From positions 1 to 5,678 of the forward strand of contig DAOUAJ010000421.1 in assembly GCA_034433615.1 (NCBI GenBank): a stretch of DNA of 5,678 nt, read 5' to 3'. A program made the translations under genes and the position numbers. Below, one piece after another: positions 1 through 4,662 of this stretch. The notes under the pieces are model-generated. The model saw only the letters and a program-made list of their open reading frames with translations. It ran no database searches and was not told the DNA's origin. Positions within the stretch are counted from its first letter, which is position 1. Every line of letters starts with the position of its first letter. The stretch is from DAOUAJ01 sp034433615 (GTDB taxonomy: Bacteria; Chloroflexota; Anaerolineae; DUEN01).

Positions 1-287
1 CAGCGCTCACGCTGGTTCTGGTAGCATTCCTGGTCAGCCTGCTGGAAGCCAGCCTGTTTCGAGAGCACATCGTCCTGGTGATGCTCATGGTCATCGGCGC
101 GGGCCTTCTGCATGGCATCTTCTACGTGGTGTTCCTGCGCCTGGGTCATCAGCCGGTTGCCACATTAGCCGCGATATGGCGCATCGTCATTCCGGCCGCG
201 CTCTACACCAGCCTGCTGACCCCCGCCGTGTTCCCTCCCATACGCTGGCTGCATCGGGTCACGGGGCGGGAGCAATTGGAGTGGTAA
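1..287 (+). CDS. mreD: Rod shape-determining protein MreD, C-terminal part (5' truncated by window)
   Basis: The reading frame is open from base 3 to the TAA at 285-287 and gives 94 residues, so the gene starts left of the window. The visible part is strongly hydrophobic: about residues 1-18 (ALTLVLVAFLVSLLEASL), about 25-46 (IVLVMLMVIGAGLLHGIFYVVF) and about 57-77 look like three membrane helices. A short basic cytoplasmic tail (WLHRVTGREQLEW) follows. MreD is a small inner-membrane protein with about five or six helices that works with MreC and MreB to organise lateral wall synthesis. Sequence alone is weakly diagnostic because MreD is poorly conserved. The call rests on membrane topology plus its place directly before mrdA and rodA, which is the usual order mreB-mreC-mreD-mrdA-rodA. 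An internal GTG or ATG at 78-83 is not a plausible start, because the frame continues upstream with a good helix. Confidence 0.82.
   Translation, partial: ALTLVLVAFLVSLLEASLFREHIVLVMLMVIGAGLLHGIFYVVFLRLGHQPVATLAAIWRIVIPAALYTSLLTPAVFPPIRWLHRVTGREQLEW
278..281 (+). promoter_or_regulatory. Ribosome binding site of mrdA, inside the end of mreD
   Basis: GGAG lies 10 nt before the ATG at 292 and is embedded in the last codons of mreD. With only 4 nt between the mreD stop and the mrdA start, the two genes are almost certainly on one transcript and may be translationally coupled. No promoter is evident between them. Confidence 0.55.
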
Positions 288-291
288 AGCG

Positions 292-2313
292 ATGAAACAC
301 GATCGTCCGGCCCCATTGCTACGCTTTTTGATTTATCGTGGCATGATTTTCATCGCGTTCATGGTCATGATCGGCCAATTGTGGCGGCTGCAGATTGACC
401 AGGGTGCTACTTATCGCACCCTGGCTGACCGTAATCGCTTTCGCCAGGTGACGGTACCAGGACCACGCGGCGTCATGTATGACCGTTCAGGGCACATTCT
501 GGTCCGTAACCGCCCTTCCTTCGCCATCGCGATTGTGCCGGCCGACCTGCCTGAGGATGAAGAGGAAGAGGTCGCCGTCATTCACCGCCTGGCCGAGCTG
601 TTGGGCGCACCAGCCGAACCCATATCAGGGAGCTCCGTCCTTCCTGTTATCAGCGATACCCTGCCGCGCTTTCCGGTCTTGCTCAGTGAGACGGAAATCC
701 GCGAGTATGCAGATAACGCTCGCTTAGGCAGCGCCTACCGGGCGATCCCTGTGGCCACTCAGGTTGACCGGGATATGGCCTTCCGGATCGAAGAGCTGCG
801 TCACACGCTGCCGGGGGTACACCTTATTGTCGAGCCGGTGCGGGAGTACATCGCTGGTCCCCTGACCGCGCATATCCTGGGATATATGGGGCCTATCCCC
901 GCGGCCCAGGTTGACACCTACACCGAGAAGGGCTATGGTCTTAACGACCTGGTGGGCCTGGCCGGGTTGGAATACACATACGAGTCGGAGCTGCGCGGGC
1001 GATCGGGGAGCCGCTATATCGAGGTAGACGTATTGGGTCGTGAGGTTCGCACTGTGGCAGAGGTGGCTGCGCCTGTGCCCGGCCACAATTTAATACTGAC
1101 CATAGACCTGGCGTTCCAAACAGCGATGGAGGCCGCGCTGCGTAAAGGACTGGAAGCATCCAAGGCCAAGTCCGGAGTAGCCATTGCGATGAACCCCAAG
1201 ACGGGCGAAGTCCTTGGGATGGTCAGTCTGCCCGCTTATGACAACAACCTCTTCGCTCGCGGCATCAGCGTGGAAGAGTATACTGCTCTATTGAAGGATC
1301 CTCAACACCCCCTGATCAACCACGCCATCAGCAGCCTTTACCCGCCAGGTTCCACCTTTAAGATCATCCCGGCCGCCGGTGCCCTGGAAGAAGGGATCAT
1401 CACCCCGCGAACCCTTATCAACGATCCGGGCGTCCTGTGGCTGCCTAACCAGTACTTCCCCAACGACCCTTCGCAGGCCCAGCCTTTTTACTGCTGGATT
1501 TACAAGTACGGCCGCGGGCACGGCAATGTCAACATCATCACCGCTCTGGCTGTATCCTGTGATGTTTTCTTCTACGTAGTGGCCGGGGGATACAAAGATT
1601 TCGTCGGTCTGGGCGAGCCACTGCTGGGCTATTACGCTCGCGAGTTCGGGTTGGGTGAGCTGTCAGGGATTGACCTGCCAGCGGAAAACCCGGGCCTGGT
1701 GCCTGATGCTCGCTGGAAGCGCATCAACCTGGCCGAATCATGGGTCACGGGTGACACGTACAACATGGCCATCGGGCAGGGGTTCGTGCTGGTCACGCCG
1801 CTGCAAATCTTGAACGCGACGGCAGCCGTGGCCAACGGTGGCTACCTCTATCGTCCTCAACTGGTCTATCAGATCACCGATGCTGAAGGCAACGTCGTGC
1901 GCGGCTTCCAACCCCAACTGATCCGGCAAGTCCCTGTCTCTCCGGAGAACCTGGAGCTCGTCCGCCAGGGCATGTACGGGGCGGTTCATTGGCCAGGGGG
2001 CACAGCTTCCAGGGCCAACGTGCCCGGATTGCAGGTGGCGGGCAAGACAGGCACGGCTGAATTCCCAGGTAAACGGGACGAGAAAGGCAATCTGCCCACC
2101 CATGCCTGGTTCACTGCTTTTGCACCGTATCAGGATCCGGAAATCGCGGTGGTGGTGTTCATCGAGAGCGGCGGCGAAGGTTCGGAGGTCGCTGCCCCTG
2201 TGGCCGCTGAGATCCTGAAGGCTTATTTCTATCCCACATCACCTGGAGGCCCAGTCGAGCCTGAATCAGAAGAATTGCAGCCTTCGGCACCGGCGGAGAA
2301 AGGGGCGCCATGA
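292..2313 (+). CDS. mrdA: Penicillin-binding protein 2, elongasome class B D,D-transpeptidase
   Basis: This enzyme cross-links peptidoglycan stem peptides during cell elongation and works as a complex with the glycan polymerase RodA encoded next. It is 673 residues, slightly longer than the usual 600-650. Residues 11-33 form the single N-terminal membrane anchor. The pedestal (PBP dimer) domain spans about 50-255, with the typical GPRGVMYDRSG at 57-67 and the GLAGLEYTYESELRG segment near 222-236. The transpeptidase domain spans about 265-645. It carries the nucleophile motif STFK (Ser354, Lys357), the second motif SCD (422-424, the PBP2 form of SxN) and KTGT (585-588). Residues Asp378, Cys401, His410 and Cys423 resemble the zinc site known in some PBP2 proteins. 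The C-terminal 25 residues are a Pro/Glu-rich, probably disordered tail. The ATG is supported by an SD at 278-281 and by the anchor that follows closely. The gene overlaps rodA by ATGA. FtsI is the main alternative, but adjacency to mreD and rodA and the SCD motif favour PBP2. Confidence 0.95.
   Translation: MKHDRPAPLLRFLIYRGMIFIAFMVMIGQLWRLQIDQGATYRTLADRNRFRQVTVPGPRGVMYDRSGHILVRNRPSFAIAIVPADLPEDEEEEVAVIHRLAELLGAPAEPISGSSVLPVISDTLPRFPVLLSETEIREYADNARLGSAYRAIPVATQVDRDMAFRIEELRHTLPGVHLIVEPVREYIAGPLTAHILGYMGPIPAAQVDTYTEKGYGLNDLVGLAGLEYTYESELRGRSGSRYIEVDVLGREVRTVAEVAAPVPGHNLILTIDLAFQTAMEAALRKGLEASKAKSGVAIAMNPKTGEVLGMVSLPAYDNNLFARGISVEEYTALLKDPQHPLINHAISSLYPPGSTFKIIPAAGALEEGIITPRTLINDPGVLWLPNQYFPNDPSQAQPFYCWIYKYGRGHGNVNIITALAVSCDVFFYVVAGGYKDFVGLGEPLLGYYAREFGLGELSGIDLPAENPGLVPDARWKRINLAESWVTGDTYNMAIGQGFVLVTPLQILNATAAVANGGYLYRPQLVYQITDAEGNVVRGFQPQLIRQVPVSPENLELVRQGMYGAVHWPGGTASRANVPGLQVAGKTGTAEFPGKRDEKGNLPTHAWFTAFAPYQDPEIAVVVFIESGGEGSEVAAPVAAEILKAYFYPTSPGGPVEPESEELQPSAPAEKGAP
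2295..2305 (+). promoter_or_regulatory. Ribosome binding site of rodA within the end of mrdA
   Basis: The purine-rich run GGAGAAAGGGG ends 4 nt before the ATG at 2310, with its GGAG core about 11 nt upstream. The start ATG overlaps the mrdA stop as ATGA (2310-2313), a classic arrangement for translational coupling. This would keep PBP2 and RodA production in step. The site favours ATG 2310 over the internal ATG at 2379, which has only a weak AGGCG upstream. Confidence 0.6.
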
Positions 2314-3458
2314 ACAAGCAGTTCGTTACCCTTACGGGCACAGGCACCCTTACGGGGACAGGCGTCTACAGGCGACGCATGTGGCGCGACTTTGATTTTA
2401 TTCTGATGGCGGCCGTGTTACTTTTGATGGCCTACGGCATCACCATGATCCAATCAGCCACTATCGGGTCCCCAGGTCTGGCAGACGTGGTCGAGCGACA
2501 GATCATCTACAGCGTCGCCGGGCTGGGCGTAATGCTGATGTTGACCCTCATTGACTACCGCAGCTTGAGCAGCCTGCAGAAACCCCTCTACCTGGCCCTG
2601 GTGGCTTTGCTCCTGGTGGTAGACGCTATCGGATTGAGCATGGGCGGAGCGCAGCGTTGGATTGACCTGGGCGTCTTCCCCCTGCAGCCTTCTGAGCTCA
2701 GCAAGATATTGATGATCCTGATCATGGCGCGTTATCTGGCCAACCGGGAGGGGCAGATGGACCGGCTGTTCAACGTAATCCTGGCGCTGATCGTGCTGGC
2801 CCTGCCGGTCGTGCTCGTCTATCTGCAACCAGACCTGGGCACGGCGACCTCGATAGCGGTGATCGGCGGTGTCATGATCCTGATGAGCGGGATGCGCATT
2901 CTGCACGTGATCGCGCTGGCCGTGACGAGCATGGCTGCCCTGCCCGTCGTGTGGATGTCCCTGGAAGGGTACATGCGCGACCGTGTGCTCCTGTTCCTCT
3001 ACCCGGAGAGCGATCCCAACGCCAGTTACAACATCAAGCAGGCGCTCATCAGCATCGGCTCCGGCGGTTGGCTGGGCAAGGGATATGGCCAGGGATCGCA
3101 AAGCCAGCTCCACTTCCTGCGTGTCCGGCACACCGACTTTATCTTCTCCGTCATCGCTGAGGAGCTCGGGTTTGTGGGCGCCGTCCTCCTGATGATCCTC
3201 ATCCTCGTTGTACTACTTCGGCTAATCCGGATCGCAGAACAGGCACGCGACCCGCTAGGGCGCTCCATCGCGATCGGGGTAGCCACATTGGTCTTCTTCC
3301 AGAGCGCAGTTAACATTGGCATGAATCTCAACCTGATGCCTGTAACCGGCATCCCTCTCCCCTTCGTCAGTTACGGCGGTAGCTCCCTCATCACCATGCT
3401 CATGGGCATCGGCCTGGCAGAGAGTGTGGCGTTGCGTCATCGTAAGATCGAATTTTAG
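2310..3458 (+). CDS. rodA: RodA, SEDS-family peptidoglycan glycosyltransferase (elongasome)
   Basis: RodA polymerises lipid II into glycan strands at the outer face of the inner membrane, partnered with PBP2. The product is 382 residues, within the normal 360-400. About ten membrane helices are visible, roughly at 29-48, 64-82, 92-110, 128-143, 154-171, 176-194, 197-215, 281-304, 318-338 and 353-373. Family motifs include GAQRWIDLG (113-121, with the conserved Trp117), QPSELSK (126-132), QPDLGTA (173-179), HTDFIFSVIAEELG (274-287) and PLPFVSYGGSS (349-359). Asp276 in HTDF corresponds to the essential Asp of the large extracellular loop in characterised RodA proteins. The first 23 residues are unusual: a hydrophilic leader with a perfect TLTGTG-TLTGTG duplication (7-18) precedes MWRDFDF, where many RodA proteins would begin. 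An alternative start at Met24 (base 2379) is therefore possible, but ATG 2310 has the better SD and the ATGA overlap. FtsW is less likely given the operon. Confidence 0.95.
   Translation: MNKQFVTLTGTGTLTGTGVYRRRMWRDFDFILMAAVLLLMAYGITMIQSATIGSPGLADVVERQIIYSVAGLGVMLMLTLIDYRSLSSLQKPLYLALVALLLVVDAIGLSMGGAQRWIDLGVFPLQPSELSKILMILIMARYLANREGQMDRLFNVILALIVLALPVVLVYLQPDLGTATSIAVIGGVMILMSGMRILHVIALAVTSMAALPVVWMSLEGYMRDRVLLFLYPESDPNASYNIKQALISIGSGGWLGKGYGQGSQSQLHFLRVRHTDFIFSVIAEELGFVGAVLLMILILVVLLRLIRIAEQARDPLGRSIAIGVATLVFFQSAVNIGMNLNLMPVTGIPLPFVSYGGSSLITMLMGIGLAESVALRHRKIEF
2328..2363 (+). repeat. 18-bp tandem duplication at the 5' end of rodA
   Basis: Two abutting 18-bp units, 2328-2345 and 2346-2363, match at 17 of 18 positions. 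The single difference is C at 2339 versus G at 2357, which is silent (GGC/GGG, both Gly). Each unit is in frame and encodes TLTGTG. The hexamer ACAGGC at the end of each unit recurs at 2368-2373, and each unit contains a tiny CCC-TTAC-GGG fold. It looks like a slippage-type duplication that has been retained because it keeps the frame. Confidence 0.9.
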
Positions 3459-3488
3459 AGCGATCAGCCGTCAGTTGTCAGCTCTTTT
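3458..3488 (+). terminator. Possible weak terminator-like fold after rodA
   Basis: GAGC at 3458-3461 can pair with GCTC at 3481-3484. A few further inner pairs across a bulge extend it (GAT at 3462-3464 with GTC at 3477-3479), and TTTT follows at 3485-3488. The loop is long and the U-run short, so this is at best a weak intrinsic terminator for the mre-rodA transcript. The fold lies over the convergent junction and extends into the 3' end of the opposing gene. Confidence 0.22.
3464..3484. repeat. Three-unit TCAG heptad direct repeat at the convergent junction
   Basis: Three contiguous 7-bp units, TCAGCCG, TCAGTTG and TCAGCTC, share an invariant TCAG core. They occupy most of the gap between the rodA stop and the opposing reductase stop. 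The TCA of the third unit (3478-3480) is the reductase TGA stop codon read on the other strand. Short heptad arrays of this kind occur between genes in some bacterial genomes, but three units could also be chance. Confidence 0.5.
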
Positions 3489-4449
3489 CCTCGCTGCGAT
3501 CGGTCGCTGGCGGCGGCTCAATCGAGAGGGCCGAGATTTCGGCGCGCCATTCAGGGGTCATCGGCACGTTCAGCGCGGCCAGGGACGCTTCTAACTGCTC
3601 GACGTTGCGGGCACCGATGATGGGCGCGGTGATGGCCGGGTGAGACATGACCCAGGCTACGGCTAGCGAGGCCGGATGTACACCACGCTCTCTGGCGTGC
3701 GCCACGAAGCGTTCGGCAATCTCGTAGTACATCGGATCGCCGTAACGCTTAATGTACATAGGATTCTCCACCAGCCGCCCCCGTTCCGGCCGCTGGGTCG
3801 TGCCGTACTTTCCGGTCAACAATCCTCCTCCCAGGGGGCTGTAGGAGATGACGCCCACCTGCTCTGCCATCGCCAGGGGCAGGATCTCGACCTCCGCCTG
3901 GCGTTTGACCAGGTTGTACATGGGTTGGATGCACTCAAAACGAGCCCACCCCCGGCGCTCTGAGATGCCCAGCGCTTTGGCGATCTGCCAGGCGGCCCAG
4001 TTGCTCACCGCCGGGTAAAGGACCTTGCCCTGGCGCACCAGATCGTCCAGAGCGCGCAGTGGCTCCTCCATCGGCGTATCGCGATCAAAGCCATGCAGGA
4101 AATAGAGGTCCAGCCGATCCGTTTTCAGACGCTTCAGGCTGGCTTCTACAGACAGCATGATGTGGCGACGGGACAGGCCACGGGCGTTCACATCCTTGCC
4201 GGTGGGGAAGTATACTTTGGAAGTCAGGATGATCTCGTCGCGGCAGTTCGCGATCAGCCGGCCCAGGATCTCCTCCGAACGACCGCTTGCGTACACGTTC
4301 GCCGTATCAAAAAAGTTGATGCCTGCCTCACGGCAACGATGAAACATCGCCGCCGAAGTCTCCTCATCGGCATCACCGCCAAACGACATCGTCCCCATGC
4401 AGAGGCAGGAGACGCGGACACCCGTTCGTCCCAACAAGCGATACTCCAT
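3478..4449 (-). CDS. Aldo/keto reductase (Kv-beta/YajO-like group), NADP(H)-dependent
   Basis: This is a cytoplasmic TIM-barrel oxidoreductase expected to interconvert aldehydes or ketones and alcohols using NADPH; the substrate cannot be read from sequence. Starting at ATG 4449 it has 323 residues, normal for the family. The start MEYRLLGRTGVRVS is the canonical N-terminus. The catalytic tetrad is complete: Asp48 (in NFFDTANVY), Tyr53, Lys78 (in LTSKVY) and His119 (in LYFLHG). Other family signatures are GRSEEILGRL (56-65), the SRRHIMLSVEASLKRLKTD stretch (93-111), AVSNWAAWQ (147-155), YSPLGGGLLTGKY (203-215) and the coenzyme-binding IIGARNVEQLEASL (277-290). His119 is followed by Gly-Phe, where many relatives have a more polar pair. 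A GTG at 4458 would add three residues but overlaps the GGAGG sequence, so the ATG, spaced 8 nt from GGGAGG, is preferred. The gene is divergent from the flavin oxidoreductase gene and convergent with rodA (19 bp between stops), so it is its own transcription unit. Confidence 0.93.
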   Translation of the reverse strand: MEYRLLGRTGVRVSCLCMGTMSFGGDADEETSAAMFHRCREAGINFFDTANVYASGRSEEILGRLIANCRDEIILTSKVYFPTGKDVNARGLSRRHIMLSVEASLKRLKTDRLDLYFLHGFDRDTPMEEPLRALDDLVRQGKVLYPAVSNWAAWQIAKALGISERRGWARFECIQPMYNLVKRQAEVEILPLAMAEQVGVISYSPLGGGLLTGKYGTTQRPERGRLVENPMYIKRYGDPMYYEIAERFVAHARERGVHPASLAVAWVMSHPAITAPIIGARNVEQLEASLAALNVPMTPEWRAEISALSIEPPPATDRSEEKS

Positions 4450-4457
4450 CAGAGACA

Positions 4458-4463
4458 CCTCCC
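4458..4463 (-). promoter_or_regulatory. Ribosome binding site that fixes the aldo/keto reductase start
   Basis: GGGAGG on the minus strand is separated by 8 nt from the ATG at 4449-4447, an ideal distance. The upstream GTG at 4458-4456 shares a base with this SD and could not use it. This supports the shorter 323-residue protein. Confidence 0.75.
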
Positions 4464-4479
4464 GTTTATGATGAAAGCC

Positions 4480-4509
4480 ATCTTAGCCTGTCAGGGGCCA
4501 GTCTGTCAA
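4480..4509 (-). promoter_or_regulatory. Putative sigma-70-type promoter of the aldo/keto reductase gene
   Basis: On the minus strand a perfect -35 TTGACA (plus 4504-4509) is followed after 18 bp by TAAGAT (plus 4480-4485), a 4/6 match to TATAAT. Transcription would start near 4473 and leave a leader of about 24 nt that contains the SD. TGACAG occurs twice within this promoter (plus 4488-4493 and 4503-4508), once overlapping the -35, as direct repeats 15 bp apart. Confidence 0.5.
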
Positions 4510-4517
4510 ACGCGCCC

Positions 4518-4541
4518 CCTGCTCTTCGCAGCGAAGGCAGG
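4518..4541. promoter_or_regulatory. Strong dyad (operator or hairpin) between the divergent genes
   Basis: CCTGC (4518-4522) and CTTCG (4524-4528) pair with CGAAG (4532-4536) and GCAGG (4537-4541). This makes ten base pairs with one bulged T at 4523 and a three-base centre. Neither strand has a U-run after it, so an intrinsic terminator is unlikely. It sits 8 bp upstream of the aldo/keto reductase -35 and about 90 bp upstream of the rightward -10. It could be a regulator-binding site serving either gene, but no regulator gene is in the window. Confidence 0.45.
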
Positions 4542-4567
4542 TCCCTATCTCCACCCTTTCCCCCACT

Positions 4568-4577
4568 GCCAATTGGC
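4568..4577. promoter_or_regulatory. Perfect 10-bp palindrome GCCAATTGGC
   Basis: GCCAATTGGC is a perfect palindrome about 30 bp upstream of the rightward -10 hexamer, close to where an activator or repressor could act. Ten-base palindromes also arise by chance, so the functional reading is weak. Confidence 0.25.
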
Positions 4578-4584
4578 CTCCAAG

Positions 4585-4614
4585 TTTCCTCCCGACTGCA
4601 AGTGCGGGTATAAT
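4585..4614 (+). promoter_or_regulatory. Putative promoter of the flavin oxidoreductase gene with palindromic spacer
   Basis: A perfect TATAAT lies at 4609-4614. The best-placed upstream hexamer, TTTCCT at 4585-4590, is a poor -35. The 18 bp between them (4591-4608) are an imperfect palindrome: CCCGACT pairs with AGT-g-CGGG around a GCA centre, seven pairs with one bulged G at 4604. A good -10 with a poor -35 and a dyad in the spacer is the layout of an activator- or repressor-controlled promoter. The start site would be near 4621, giving a leader of about 42 nt. Confidence 0.5.
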
Positions 4615-4647
4615 TAGCCGTCTGCTTATATCTAGGTTAACTATCAC

Positions 4648-4653
4648 AAGGAG
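4648..4653 (+). promoter_or_regulatory. Ribosome binding site of the flavin oxidoreductase gene
   Basis: AAGGAG ends 9 nt before ATG 4663, and a second purine run (GAGG, 4653-4656) follows. It supports this ATG over the in-frame ATGs at 4723 and 4732, which lie inside the conserved active-site segment. Confidence 0.7.
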
Positions 4654-4662
4654 AGGAAGCTC

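Noticed and set aside
2294..2378. Promoter or riboswitch between mrdA and rodA
   Set aside because: There is no gap between the genes and no credible -35/-10 pair. The only structure is the 18-bp duplication with very short CCC/GGG folds.
2454..3131. Long minus-strand open frame (225 codons) opposite rodA
   Set aside because: It lies wholly antisense to a strongly conserved gene, its product is rich in Gln/His/Asp with no recognisable domain, and no SD or promoter stands out. It is a GC-rich codon-bias shadow.
4449..4481. Ten-residue leader ORF (MAFIINGRCL) on the minus strand whose TGA overlaps the reductase ATG as TGATG
   Set aside because: Its ATG coincides with the predicted -10 hexamer, so it would lie upstream of the transcript start. 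It has no SD of its own and the peptide has no attenuator-like composition.
4542..4566. Pyrimidine-rich tract on the plus strand in the divergent gap
   Set aside because: It is a short compositional skew interrupted by purines, with no mirror symmetry long enough to propose triplex or other special structure.
4093..4617. Plus-strand open frame (174 codons) opposite the reductase start and running into the divergent gap
   Set aside because: It is mostly antisense to the conserved aldo/keto reductase and crosses its promoter. The translation resembles no family I know and has no SD.
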